64,000 nt of DNA. Origin: Anthoceros angustus (taxonomy: Eukaryota > Streptophyta > Anthocerotopsida > Anthocerotales > Anthocerotaceae). The translations under genes were made by a program, and so were the position numbers. Position 1 is the stretch's first letter; each line of letters opens with the position of its first letter. A model generated the notes under the pieces. It searched no databases and was not told the DNA's origin. It worked only from the letters and a program-made list of their open reading frames with translations. This document shows positions 9,951 to 21,703 of this stretch, in pieces. The stretch spans positions 432,581 to 496,580 of the forward strand of contig MU008158.1 in the NCBI GenBank assembly GCA_010909165.1. The letters run 5' to 3'.

Positions 9951-11833
9951 GTTGATATTTTTATTTTATTACATAATTTTCTATTCAAAGACAAGTATTG
10001 AATTCTACTACTAAGTAACACACCAAGATAGGGGATGTTCAACACATCTTTATTTCAAGTCTCAACAATATGAAGGCAAGGCATGATCTTCATTAAAAAA
10101 TCTATAAAAAATATTTTCTATAATAATGTTTCATATGCAACCTTCTCACTTTGATGTTGGGCATCGACTACGAATCCACCAAAACTCTTGGACCTCATGC
10201 AAAGTGCATGAAAAACCATGGTAGCCATTTTATTATAAAGTAGGAGCTTTCAATCTTATCTACAATTCCGGTTTTCTAGAGTTGGTTACATCTCCTACAT
10301 TGTCCCCCTTGCATGCACCCAATGAGTTCATTAGAGCCTTGCTTCCATATCGTTGAGACCTGAAACCCAGTCCATGGTGAAGCAATTCTTTACTTTGATT
10401 CATGTTGGGATGGGATTCCTCCCACCTTCGATTACTCCGAGCCCTTGGAGGCCTCCCTATTCTGAAACCCTTTGTGGCCGCCTGATGTATTTATTATCTT
10501 TGTCCTCTAAATTACATGGAATGTAAATACTCAATCAATTTCACCCAAAAAGAAAAAAAAACATATCCTACATCCCTACAAATACTTGTGCCCATAGAGA
10601 ATTCATAGTCCTAAAACTGCTCTAACTTGTACTTTTATTCATAATTCTAAAACTGCTCTAACTTGTATTTTTATTCATAGTCCTACAGACCTACACCTGC
10701 TCTAACTTGTAATTTGCCTCTATCAAGGAATGGCCAATTGTGGACACAAAAAGAAAGGTCAAATCAAAGAATTTCCGGCAAACCAAGTTTAAAATTTTTC
10801 TCTTACCTATCTGTAATATTTTTTAATTATATATAATAAAGATAAAAACCTAATATCGAATGACTACTTACATGTGTGCACATGCATGGAGTAAAACCAT
10901 TGGACTCATAAGTAATGAAGATAAAAACCTGCGCCCTAGGTCTGGAGCATTGAGCAACTGGTGCAGTAGCATGAGATAGGATGACCGAACTTTTCAAAGG
11001 GGTTCTTTTGCAAAGAGCAAGTAATTGATCCCCTTTCCAATATTGATACGTTAGAAGAGTTGAATCCCTAAGACCTTTAACTTGTATGTAATGAAGAAAT
11101 ATAAATAATTCATAGTTCGTACGTGGTTTGTATACTTAACAACATATAAAGATTTGAAACTCTTTTGAGCTTCATAAGTTATAAAACAAAACGTTGCACT
11201 TACTTCAAGCTCATATCTGATCGAACATCACATGATATAATTAAGTGACTTTAGGTATGAAACCTTGTTGTTCTGCCTTACATAACCCCAATTCTTTCAA
11301 GGCAGTTATACAAAGAAACACTCCACGTACTTCCAATATAATTTTTAATCTAATTTTGTAAGATATTATTAGGTGACTTTAGGTGTGGAACTTAGTTTTT
11401 CTTCCTTACAATATGAGCTCACCCATTTCTACTTATTTAAAAATGCCCCCTCTATAAATAATTATAATTTAAATATTTTAAATAAAAAGAATATATAAAA
11501 ATTTGAATTGTTGCAAAGCAACAAAGAACCTGTTTTATTTGGAGTTGGCTACATACATAAATAGTTTGGTGACACACACATGTGTATGAAATAATTAGGT
11601 CTAAAAGGTGATAGAACTCAAGGGACACACACCTGCGCATTTATTTGAAGTTCCCCATCTATGTACTAAGTGGGGAACGTTCATTTTGTGGTCACAGTGT
11701 GTACAGGCACATAGCTTGGCGGAGAGGAGTGGTGAGGCTCGATTGTTTGCTACTGTATCGATTGCTGTACCAAAAAAGACTCCAAAGTCTTCAGCGAAAT
11801 ATCACGAGCCTTCGAAGAAGATGAAGAAGAAGA
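9951..11833. other. AT-rich gene-free interval
   Basis: Base composition drops sharply relative to both flanks. Apart from short tandem repeats I see no coding potential. A small frame at 11608-11844 (plus) lacks any family resemblance. Two diverged copies of a GTGACTTTAGGT... segment (near 11247 and 11371) suggest old repeat decay. Confidence 0.5.
10607..10715. repeat. 36-bp tandem repeat (about 3 units)
   Basis: Units built on CTAAAACTGCTCTAACTTGTA followed by a TTTTATTCATA spacer; the third unit is diverged. Confidence 0.7.
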
Positions 11834-11880
11834 ATTTTATTTAAGTCCACTAAGGGCGGATTTCGGTCATGGGACTGAGG
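11834..11880. repeat. Dispersed ~50-bp motif, copy 2
   Basis: Matches 1984-2035, including the GAAG-rich lead-in, TTTAAGTCCACTAAGG.CGG and TCATGGGACTGA. It sits just downstream of the pectinesterase 3' UTR, at the edge of the AT-rich interval. Confidence 0.55.
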
Positions 11881-12424
11881 TAAATTGAAGACATCGGCAC
11901 TTCACAAAGCCTCAATGGCAGGTGCAGTAATTTCAACCTAAGACATCAACCTGCCGCCTCAAGAGTCAAGAACGCATGCCCAAAACATGTGGAAGCCCTG
12001 AGACAATCCTCCAGACAAGATCTGAGTGAGACAGCTTAGCAATGCAGAAAAGTTGCGTGCGACGAAATAAGAATCTAGGCTTCTGCTTCTTGCAGGCCGG
12101 GTTATTGATTCAAAACTCAAAAGAATGGTGAGCTTGCTCCATTGCTGAGCAGCACAGTTACACAGTCTAAGACGGGCACATCTCTACATTGACTGAGAAT
12201 GGGCAATGGTTCAGACAGCTTCACATTCCAAGCAGGACTTGCTGTTCAGGCACGTCCCACCAGCAAGTTTATCTACACAGGCTTGAACCACTGCCCTGGG
12301 AAGCATGAGTGAAGCCGACGAAACCATCAACACATACATGTACCTAAAAGAATAACGTGGAGACACCCCATAGTGCAAAATGTCATGCGGTGTCGTCCCT
12401 CTCTCTCCCATGGTGTGACTGGGC

Positions 12425-14538
12425 TTAGGACGGGTAGGTGGTGGCGTAGTAGGGGAAAGCAGTAGCCGACAACCACTTCTTGGCACTCACGAACTTATTG
12501 GCCAGGAAGGGCGCAACCACCTTCTTGTCTGTGATCTGAACAGACCAGGAAACCCTCTTGGAGTTCCCTGCCCCCGGGCCCTTGCTCTTGAACTCGGCGT
12601 TGTAGGAAGTCTTGAGGTTCACGGTTCCGGACCAGGGCAGCCATCCGGTGGGATCGATGATGCTGTCCAAGTATGTGTCCACGTACACGGTTCTGGCATA
12701 CGCCTTCCACGGCCTGCCCAGGTAAGACCTGCAGGAGCAATGTTTGTTAGGTTTCATCCACCCAGCAAGATGCAGAACCTAAGAGCATAATCTAGGGCAG
12801 GCTGGCTTTGGCTTACTTGTAGTTGCCCAGCTGCTTCTGGTAGTCGGCATTGGGCTGCAGCTTGCAGTTCTGGATGACAATGCCGGTGTTCATGTCCGGG
12901 TCGGCCCTCCCCTGCGCAGTGAAGGTGTTCTGCTGACCCAGCAGCCCAGTCCCGGCCAGGATGGTGGAGGACTGGATGATGGCGGCCGCATTCCCGAACA
13001 TGAAATCCACAGTGCCCTCAATAATGACATTGCTGTAGAACTGACGCAGGCTGTGGCAGTAGAAAGTGTCCTGGAAGGCTGTCGCCTTGATCTGGTAGAA
13101 GGCACTGAGGTCAGCCGAGACCCGGAGGGCCACAGCCTGGTGGTTTACAGCTCCGGCCGTGTTCCTGACAGTGAACCCGGTGCCCACGAATCCATCACCA
13201 TTGACAGCTGCAACACGGGCAAGAGAATGTGAGAGGGTAAAACAAGGTGGCTTTCATCCACACACACTTCACATGGAGCTCGACTCACCGAGAGTGGCAG
13301 ACTTGAATGTGGTGGTGCCAGTGCCCTCCACGCTCTCCTTGGCAGTGAGGATGGTCTTGTCGATACCGTCACCCCTGAAGCCGATGTTCTTCTTGGACTT
13401 GCCCAAGACCACCTGCCCTGTGTAGGTGCCGCCCTTGATGTAGATCACCCACAGAGTCTTGCCGTTCTCAGGCGCAGCGTCCACGGCGTCCTGGATGCTC
13501 GTGTACTTCCCTGACCCATCGGCGGCCACAACCGCGTCGGGGGCCTTGGTGGTGACCTGCAGCAACCGCCTGGCAATCCCGTGCCTGGAAACCCAGCTGT
13601 TGTCCCCGGATGTGGCCTCCTGGAAATCATACCACGCCCCCTGGCTCCCGCCAACACTGCTCTCCTCGTCCGCAGACAGCAGCTTCCGCAGGTGCAGCGA
13701 AGGCAGCTGGGCCGGCAGGGAGGGCAGGCTGGAGGCGTAGTTGGTGATGTAGCTCGCCAGGTGGACGAGAATGGAGTAGAGCTGCTTCAGGCTCTCCCCG
13801 TTCTGGCTCACGGGGTCCGTGGGCGGGTTGGCGATCTCCGTTGTGTTCCCGAAGTAGCCCGGATTCACAGCCGCGATGATCTCCTCCAAGCAGGTGTCGT
13901 GGAAGGTAGCCGACGCGTCCAGCCAGGCGTGCACGTCATCCAGCTGATCCTCCACCGTCAACAGGCTCAGCGACGTGAGCTGCTCCACCGACCTCTGCAG
14001 CTGCTCCAGCGCCGTCTCCAGCGTCTGCACCCACAAACACAAACAAGCAAAGCCCACAAAAACCCACAACCCCGTCAGCCCCGCATTCCCTCACAGAGCA
14101 AACCCACCAGGCAAAACCGCAAAGCCAACCCGAAAGCCCGAAGCCCACCTCGAAGCAGACGGAGAGCGCGCCGGACAGCTGCGGGTTGGTCGCATTCAGC
14201 GCGTAGGCGTCGTTGAGGCTCTGGTTCACGGCCGCCTCCACGGCCTGGATGAGGTAGATGGCGAGCTCCTTGGGGTTGCTGGAGCTGGCGTTGGGGGCCG
14301 AGCTGAGCGTGGTGGAGCACTGGTCGGGGTACAGGCTCCCGCTGCAGATGCTGGAGATGGCCTTGGACCCGAGCGGGACCTGGTCATCATGGCTCTTCCC
14401 GCGGGTGGCCACCACGGACACCACCACGATCACCACCAGCAGCACCAGCGCGACGGGCACTCCGATCAGGCACACCTTCCGCCTCTTCCCGGACCTGTCA
14501 TTCGGGTACGCCGAGTTCAGCTGCCCGTAAGGCTTCAT
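12425..14538 (-). CDS. Pectin methylesterase 1, type I (PMEI pro-region plus PME domain), membrane-anchored precursor
   Basis: Four exons on the minus strand: 14538-14149, 14024-13289, 13207-12817 and 12728-12425. All introns are GT-AG and the product is 606 aa. Residues ~22-44 form one hydrophobic segment after a basic stretch (KRRK), as in type-II anchored precursors. A PMEI-like pro-domain (~60-220, with SICSG.LYPDQC and FHDTCLEE) follows, then a basic processing motif RRLL (282-285) and the PME domain (~290-606). The catalytic set is present: Gln399 (NHQAVAL), Gln421-Asp422 (QDTFY), Asp443 (GTVDFMFGNA), and Arg511/Trp513 (LGRPW). The family de-esterifies homogalacturonan in the cell wall, and the pro-region keeps it inactive until cleaved in the Golgi. 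Exon structure and phases match the paralogue at 23726-25851. Confidence 0.95.
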
Positions 14539-15660
14539 GGCTCCCGGCTCCTGCTCCCCAATGCGCTATGCGGATCTGATGCTCGCAGGCAGACAGAAGA
14601 CGGCTCCTCCTGATACACCCCGCGGACGTGCGGGCGGATGGCGGAAGAAAAAAAAGGCGCGGGAAGGCCCGGCTGGGCTGCAGAGGATGCCGCTCCCGGA
14701 GAGCGCACCGGCTGCAGGAGGGGCGGGGATGTGACTGTGACGAAGGCTGGGCCCGAGGCAGTTTTATGTCGGGAGGGGCGACGGAACGCGAGACGCGATG
14801 GCGAGGCTGGCACGCCCCAAAATTACAGCCTTCGCGGCAGTCGCCGAGCCCGATCCGGGTCGCATGCTGTTGCCCAGGCCCCAGCCCCAGGCCCCAGCCC
14901 CAGGCCCCAGTCCCAGGCCCCCGGCCCGGCGTCGTGCCGTGTAAAATAAGCTGCGAAATCCGCGTGGCGTGCCACATGCGGCGAATCCCGGTTTCGCCAC
15001 TGCCAGCCGGGGTACAGTGTTACACTTACCCACCCTCCTGCATCCCCTTCCGCGCTGCCTCCGTTTGACTCGCCGCCGCACCTTCCCTTCCCCGAGACAG
15101 CGCTGCGACGGGGTCCGCCCATGGGACCACGTCATTGACCCGACCCCCGCCCCTTGCCCTATTTTTCTCCTCCTTCAACCTGTCCAACGGCGTGGGCTGG
15201 GCATTAAACGGGCAGCCCAATCACGGGCTCCGCCTCTCCACCAGGCGCCAGGGGAGGGAGGGTTGCAACGGAAGCGATGCTCCACGGAGTGGGTCCCGCC
15301 ACCCCCCAGGATCTCTCTCGCCATGTATGTACATATGATGCATCTGGCCATGCCCGCATCCTGTGCGACGCAACCTCCCGCTTCCATCCACGCAACCGTG
15401 CGCAGTCTCGTGCGCGGCTGCCCCCAGGGGGTTTCTCGTTGCCTACACCATAACGCTCAAATGTACCTTACGCTGGAACTGGTCGTTGCTAGCTTAGTTG
15501 GATTCCAAGTCTCATGCGTCTTCTTGGCTTGACCGTTCATGGCCCTCAACTTGCCCTTAGGTAGTCGCCCCTCCTTGAAGGGCATGCTAGGCTCCTAGGT
15601 GTGAGTCATTTTGCGCAAGACTACCATTTGTTAAAGTACCATTTCTCAAAGTAAAGTAAA
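14539..15660. other. Upstream interval of pectinesterase 1
   Basis: GC-rich 5' flank containing the C-rich tract at 14872-14931. Overlapping open frames on both strands show no family and no splice logic. No convincing TATA box. Confidence 0.45.
14872..14931. repeat. CCCAGGC/CCCCAG tract with G-quadruplex potential
   Basis: About nine C3-4 runs separated by 2-4 bases lie about 330-390 bases upstream of the pectinesterase 1 start codon. On the minus strand, the template of this promoter, it reads as repeated GGGGCCTGGGG. Confidence 0.75.
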
Positions 15661-15745
15661 GTGTTCATAGTTTAGTGGTACCCCTTTCCGTTGCTACAAA
15701 CCGAAGCCTCCGAAGGTCTCGCGAGCTCAATTCCCAGTGGGGCAC
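15661..15745 (+). repeat. tRNA-like SINE head candidate
   Basis: An A-box-like TAGTTTAGTGG (15668-15678) and a B-box-like GAGCTCAATTCC (15723-15734) are spaced as in a tRNA gene, and the start resembles a tRNA-Asp/Glu 5' half. The acceptor stem does not pair and the anticodon arm is not convincing, so it is at best a tRNA-derived SINE fragment. Confidence 0.3.
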
Positions 15746-16427
15746 TTACCGGACGTTACAAGTTATCCATCCTTTTCCAGTCTTGATATTCACGTTAAAG
15801 TGGGAAAAAGGGAACCACTGAGCCCACACACGATATTCCGCGCGGTCGCTCCAGAGGAAGGGAAACCGTGCGGGCATGGACATGGAATGCTGGTATGTAC
15901 CCAAGGGGTGGCGGGACCCTCCGTTTAGCATCGCTTCGGTTGCAAGTCTTTCGTGGGTGTCCGGCTCCGCTTCCGCTCCCGCTCCCGCGCCTGCTGCTGC
16001 GTGGGTCCCTGTCACGGCCCTCCACGACGCTTCAGAGCAGGGGATTGGCGAAGTGGGGAAGAGGACTTCTTCACCTGGACTCCTGCTCCCTTTGCGCTGC
16101 TCACGTCCTCTCTCATCCAACTCCCGCGCGCCAGCAGGGCCACCGGCCAACTGTCATGGCATGCACGCTGTCTGGGGGGACGGACAAGGGCTGCTTTGCG
16201 CTTTGCTGCTGGACTGACTAGACGCCATAGCCGCCTCGATGTAGCTGGCACAAACACATGGGTACTGGTGAAATCAGGCGACAGGCAATGCGATGGTGGC
16301 GCACTCCTTCATCGCAACAACGACGAGCCCGGGCACCATCCATCCATCTGGGTTGCCGTGCAGTGGTACAGCCGCTGTCCAGCAGGGCATGGGTGTACAC
16401 ACCCAGTGCGGTTATCACACCTAGTGT

Positions 16428-16450
16428 ACATACATACATACATACATACA
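16428..16450. repeat. (TACA)n microsatellite
   Basis: Five to six consecutive TACA units just past the 3' end of the DCC-family gene. Confidence 0.85.
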
Positions 16451-16530
16451 GTGAAAGCACATGCTCAAGTACAGCTATCCTGGCCAGCTGTAAGGGTGGA
16501 ATGTACATACACGCACATAGGGCCGCTGGT

Positions 16531-18045
16531 CTACTCCAGAAACCTCTCGCTGAACTTTTTGTCCGATACACGGCATGTATCGCTCTTGCCGAACAGGCTG
16601 TACCTGTTCTGCGCCACCGTGTTGTACAGGGAATCACGTATGCCCCTGGCGGAAAGACAATGAGCCCCACAATCAGCATAACAGCTGTCCAGGACTGTGC
16701 AGGACTTTGACAGGAGCTGGATGATGATCAGGAGAGAGCTTACAGAGGTGCCGATGTTGCCAAGTCTGCGAGGGGCAGCTTCAACACTTTTCCCACCTGA
16801 AGAATACACTCCGATTTCTCATATGATCTGCACACGGGCGAATCCGGACACGATAGGAGGCACGTTTCTTTTTTCTTCGGTTTCCTGCACTGATGAGGGC
16901 TGAGCAGGACAGGGAGTCTCTCTTACTTGTCCTTGAAGACAACCACGACGCTTTCCAAGTAATCAGCAGGACGCCCCGATCTTACAAGCAATGCCTTCCC
17001 TGCATCGCTTTGGAGCGCTGCAAACCGGAACAGACTGCACGTTCCAGAAGACATGCGGTGCAGCAGTTGTGTTAGACTTGCGGAGAGACAACCTACCCGA
17101 GATTCGATGTTGAAAACTTGGGAGCAACTACTGCAGGAACATGAAGCCTCATCAAGTGGGGAGATTACTATACCCTTCCGGATCCTTGTCGAGCACAAAG
17201 TTGACGGTTCCATTGCACATGTTGCAAACCCCTGCACGAAAATTTTGAAACCACACGTTTACCACAATGCTAGAATACTCCTGGAGGCAAAAAACCACAA
17301 ATCTGGTCACAGTTTTCGCCACTGCGTGGCTCCAACAACCCCAAGCTTCAGCCAGCGAGGAGATAACATACCCTTACATGTTTCATCATTTACGGTACAT
17401 GGAGCAGTAAACTGGCAAGTCTACAACCCTAGGGCGCAATCCCCAAACTGAAAGCACAACACTCAACTGCTTCACATAGACAGCAAAACATTGAACCAAG
17501 AACAACACTTGGCTTCCACAGTTAACTGACACCGGACACTCCACTCAACAGACAAGCAACAACAGCATTAGAGAGACAGTTTTGTCACACTCCGAGCTGC
17601 AAGGCAGACATTTGTCAAGAATCAAGCAACTCCAGAAAGCTCGTGGCACAATCCAAGCTGCAAAAGCAGATAACTGTCAAGAAGCCAAGGATTTGTCTAA
17701 GCTTGCATACGCTAAAAATTCACGAAGAAACTCACCATCATACAATATCACGGGCCTCGAATCATTCGCAAAGTAGGCATCCCCCTTCTCCCGCAATTGC
17801 TGCTCCCATGACACTTGCGGAACCGCACCTGTGGAGCTTGCCCTAACCTCCGCGATGCTTCTAACTGGAAAGACTCGCTTCACAGAAGCGCTCAAGGGCG
17901 GGTAAAGAATGCTCGGACTCCCTCCCCGCTTCACCAAAAGGTTTGAACATGCAACTTCACGAGCAAAAACTCGGGGGCAACATCCAACAAGTACAGACTG
18001 CTTGCACGACAGAGGTGCAAACTGAGCCATAGTCCCAGACATCAT
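16531..18045 (-). CDS. DCC-family (DUF393) thiol-disulfide oxidoreductase, probably organellar
   Basis: Five exons on the minus strand: 18045-17736, 17231-17174, 17034-16927, 16827-16744 and 16645-16531. They join in frame with GT-AG introns and give 224 aa. After an N-terminal stretch resembling a transit peptide, the DCC core begins at RPVILYDGVCNMCNG, with the CxxC pair at Cys106/Cys109. It continues with FRFAALQSDAGKAL, ESVVVV, KSECILQVGK and ends NRYSLFGKSDTCRV, the usual DCC C-terminal block. The family is predicted to carry out thiol-disulfide exchange; substrates are unknown. The frame stays open to an ATG at 18240 (65 more residues). I prefer the double ATG at 18045/18042 because the product then begins like a transit peptide. 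The first intron (504 nt) is longer than is usual in this window. Confidence 0.88.
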
Positions 18046-18543
18046 CACCGGAGCACACCTCGGATGCCTGCCCAATTTCCACAAGCACAGCACCACTGCA
18101 ACGGGAAACAATTTCTGTACCAAGCCTCTTGCACCTGGCAATTCCAACGGGAAGTCTGTAGCCGGGAAAGAGTGCAAACCTGGAGATTCTGCAGACTCGA
18201 AGCTCGTCCACATGTTGCCATCTTTGCATCGAGCTTTCATTTGCGGTCACACAAAACCGGACCCATGTCCTAATCAGTGTCTTAAGCCTGACATCCTCCA
18301 AGTCATGTTGAAGTGGATAGGCAGCGGGATCCTTGAATTATGGTTCCCCTTCTGGGTAATGACTATAAAATCGATATCTCGATATCTCAGTACGTAGGTT
18401 AATTAAGTATTTCCTTTGAATGTATTTATGTCGACCTGTCTATCTATATATATGTACTTGTATGTCTCCCGATTCCCAAGTAGTGAGACTCTAGGGCACG
18501 GTATTTATATCTGCCGCCTTGTCTTCTGGTGCGAGTGTTGAGA
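18046..18543. promoter_or_regulatory. Shared head-to-head promoter region of the DCC gene and ESF2
   Basis: The two genes are transcribed away from each other from this ~500-bp interval. A TATA-like TATTTATAT (about 18502-18510) lies only ~35 bases before the ESF2 start codon, implying a very short 5' UTR if used. TATAAAA at about 18363-18369 and a duplicated ATCGATATCTCGATATCTC block follow on the distal side. Confidence 0.5.
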
Positions 18544-19510
18544 ATGGCTGCGGCATCAGTACGTCAGGACCGGGACGAGGAGGAATCGGGGGATGAAGCT
18601 ACTGGAAAGAGCGACGAGGAGAGGCTGGAAGTCGAAGGAGGCTATGAGGAAGAAGAGGGTGGGGATGAAGATGAGCTCCCCAAGAAGGGGAGCACGGACG
18701 GCGATGCAAACGGCCAGAAGGCGGCCGGGAGAAAAGTCATGAAGAAGAGGAAGACCCTGAAGGCGGAGAGGGATAGGGTTGACGGAAAAAGGGGAGTGTG
18801 CTATCTCAGTCGGATTCCCCCGCACTTGAAGCCTCTGAAGTTGCGGCACATTCTGTCGAAGTACGGGGAGGTGCTCAGAATCTACTTGGCGCCTGAGGAT
18901 CCCGCGATCAGGCATCGGCGGAAGAAGGCGGGAGGGAACAGTGGGAAGAATTTTACCGAGGGATGGGTGGAGTTTGCGAAGAAGAGCGTTGCTAAGAGGT
19001 TAGCAAGATGCACGGTGTGGTGTGGTGGCGCGTGTTGGGTGAAATGGGAACTGAGAGGCTGTTTGGGATGTGTGTAGGGTTGCTGCTATGCTGAATGCCG
19101 AGCCTATGGGTGGGGGGAAGCGGTCGGCGTACTACTATGATCTGTGGAACATTAGGTATTTGCGGAAGTTTAAGTGGGACCATTTGACGGAGGAGATTGC
19201 GTATAGGAACGCCGTGCATGAGCAGAGGATGGAGGTTGAGCTCTCCGCTGCCAAGAGACAGCGTGACTTCTACCTGTCTAGGGTGGACAAGTCCCGTGCA
19301 ATTGAGTCTATGGAGGAGAGGAAACGAAAGAGGCAGGAGGAAGAAGGGGGAGAGAAGAAAGCGGATGCAGGTGAGGACCGGAGGCCGGTTTCACGCGTTG
19401 TCAGGCACTTTCCACAGAGAAAGTCTGTAGCCGGAGAGAATGAGGACAAGAAGCGCCGTGTTGCGCCAGACGTTCTGGCAGCTGTGTTCGGTGCACCAAG
19501 AGCAGCTTGA
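18544..19510 (+). CDS. ESF2: ESF2/ABT1-like nucleolar RNA-binding protein (18S rRNA processing)
   Basis: Two exons (18544-18998, 19078-19510) joined by a 79-nt GT-AG intron give 295 aa. An acidic, Lys-rich N-terminal tail leads to an atypical RRM (~84-160: GVCYLSRIPPHLKP, KYGEVLRIYLAPED, GWVEFAKKSVAKRVA). The family-specific block EPMGGGKRSAYYYDLWNIRYL..FKWDHLTEEIAY and a basic C-terminal helix follow. Yeast Esf2 and human ABT1 are SSU-processome factors that work with Dbp8 in early pre-18S cleavage; a nucleolar location is inferred. A GTG-initiated extension to 18529 is possible but ATG at 18544 has a good context. The gene lies head-to-head with the DCC-family gene. Confidence 0.93.
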
Positions 19511-20280
19511 ACTGGCAGTGAAGAGCGTGGATGAAGAGGAGAAGTGTCGACCTATCAGACTTTCTAAATCAGTGGGAAGAATGCTTGGTGAGGATGAGAA
19601 AGTTTCAGGCTTTCTCAAAACTGCAACGATGGAACACTTTGGTGCATCAGTATGTGCTCAAATTGCCACATTTGCCCGGGCACGAGCTCTAATAGTTCGC
19701 AGAAGTGCCTCCATCCAGGTACAGTGATCTGTCCCACTACTGCAGGCTGCCTCAAAATGATGGGGGGTTGTTCTGCCAGCTTCGTGATGACAGCTTGGTG
19801 GTAGTCAGGCCTCTCGTCTGACCTGAAGTTGGTGTAATGGAATTGCAGGTAACACTCGTGGGCACGCCTGGTGCGTGGTGGGATTTGTGCCTAACAGCAT
19901 TTACCTGAAATGACCATTTACGTACGAGTCAGATCGTGCTGGTACTTTGTTTTTTGTTTGACTGGACTGTGGCGTGATATGGGGGATTTGAGTTGTCCTC
20001 CTAGGTCTGGAGCTAAGACTCTATATTCTCTAGTCTCTCCAACAATTGGAGGTCTACAATTTGAAGACTTTAAGTCAAATAATTAACAAGAAATTGATTC
20101 CATCAAGCATTTCCTAGTCCTTGAAATTTGCTTTGCCTTTACAGTACCGGTACACTGAATCTAAAGTTCCCACTCACCGAGTACATACTCAGTAACCACT
20201 CACCGAGGACGTGGTTACAACTGGCCAACCACTCACCCTTTCAGTGCGCCACAAACATCTGTGAACTCACTTTTCACAAT
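19511..20280. other. Convergent intergenic interval between ESF2 and the small membrane-protein gene
   Basis: This should hold the ESF2 3' UTR and, from the other side, the 3' UTR of the minus-strand gene. The frame at 19440-19727 is a continuation of ESF2 in another register without family resemblance. I see no RNA gene or repeat here. Confidence 0.45.
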
Positions 20281-20745
20281 TCATGCAGCCCCACTGTCTC
20301 GTGCACTTGCCACGGCCAGAAACACCACACTTGCAATCACCGGGCTCCAAATTAGGAGTAGGGCCAGGCTGAAGTTGGGAGTGGTGGCATCCGGAAACAG
20401 CACGCTCCCGTATTTGATGAGCGCAGCCCCAGCCAAGGATGCCGCACCGAACTTGAGTAGGTAGAAGAGATCTTCCTGCCAGAAAAGAAGAGCATTCTCT
20501 CGTTCAGGAGACATGCATCAGAGACGGCTGTCACAAAGGCAGAAAGCTCATGTGCAGTCACTCACCTGAGAGGAAGGGCTCTCAGAAGCCGCCCGGATGC
20601 ACAATGCAGGACAGGCAGTAGGTCCCCGACCACCGGCCCTCGCCCTTGCCTTGATCGGCAACGGCCGCCCTCGCAAGCCAGAAGCAGGAACAGCAGGCAG
20701 CCAGGACGCAGTTGCGCAAATGCAAGCGTGTGAAACGCGGGCCAT
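20281..20745 (-). CDS. Small two-helix membrane protein, probably plastid-targeted
   Basis: Two exons on the minus strand (20745-20566 and 20496-20281) join in phase 0 to give 131 aa. The first ~60 residues are Ala/Arg/Ser-rich with almost no acidic residues until the end, like a chloroplast transit peptide. The mature part begins NALLFWQEDLFYLLKFG and contains two hydrophobic helices (~72-94 and ~102-123) separated by a short PDATTPN loop. The compact, charge-poor helical part looks like a conserved plant thylakoid or envelope protein, but I cannot name it. The donor (CAG/GTGAGT) is strong; the acceptor after CGAGAG is weak and was chosen because it alone avoids an in-frame stop. An in-frame ATG at 20769 is an alternative start. 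Confidence 0.55.
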
Positions 20746-21703
20746 CTTCACGGAATAGGGCCTGGGCAACAGGGCCGTGGAGAGAGAGAGCTGTGGAGAT
20801 GTTAACGGATGAGGAATGAAAAGTTAAGAAGTAAACTTGTGATCCTAGTCTAGATTTGCAAACGCTCGCCATGATGTGGAGCGCGCTGATGAACAACTGT
20901 TACAGTAAGCCCGAGCGGCAGGCTGCTTTCATCACATCACACAAGTTGAAGTAGTGTAAATTTGAAGGCCTTGAATGCACAACGTCTCGTACGCCATCAC
21001 ATTGTCTGATCACACAAACACACACAAGGTGGAGGAAGGTGGAGCCTGGTGGAGGGCGGCCTGATCCTGCTTCTTGCTGGCAAATGGCGCCACTTGCCGC
21101 GTCTGTGATCCGGACGAGCGCGGCCACCTCATCCGCCTCGGTCTCACAAACCCGGCATCTTGAGAAAATGCATTCATCTCTTTCCCACAAAGCGCGGGGC
21201 AGAAATCAACACACACCGGCCCCAAGCGGGATTCACGCCGCTGCGCATGACCAAGCTCCATGATGAGCATATTTCCCTCGCCACCTCCATCACTGGCCCG
21301 CACTGCGGCAGTGCGTTACCTTGATACCAGCGATGATTAGGTGCCGCGGCCCGTGCAGAACAGCCTGCTTAAAAAACTGTCTTGGCGGACGCTAGAGCTA
21401 ACTCTCCCTCGGGAACCCAACCGCGGCCCTTGCGATGCTTCTCACAAACACGGCAACACAGCGAGTTGCTCCCCACAACTTCCACACAAAGTCACAGACT
21501 GCCCGGCATCCATGGTCGTCGCCTCTGTCTACAGCTCTGCAGCCCCGTCTTCCTCCTCCAACAATTGGGCACCTGCTGTGCACTGTGAATCGTGCACCAG
21601 CCATATAGCCGCCTCCTGGACCTCAACTCCACTCGAGTTCTCAGGCTGAGCACGTCGAACGATCCATTACACGACACCGTCGCCCGGCCATCCCCAGCCC
21701 GGC
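20746..21703. promoter_or_regulatory. Divergent upstream interval of the small membrane protein and root-cap genes
   Basis: The part from about 21320 to 21650 is also present, diverged, at 26035-26340 in front of the root-cap pseudogene, so promoter and 5' UTR were copied together with the gene. I see no clear TATA box. Confidence 0.45.

Noticed and set aside
13581-14613. Long plus-strand frames opposite pectinesterase 1
   Set aside because: Antisense shadows of GC3-rich exons; the minus strand encodes a complete enzyme.
15661-15745. Functional tRNA gene
   Set aside because: Box-like words present but the acceptor and anticodon stems do not pair; kept only as a SINE candidate.
18529-18543. 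GTG-initiated N-terminal extension of ESF2
   Set aside because: No ATG; the ATG at 18544 has a good context and lies suitably downstream of the TATA-like motif.
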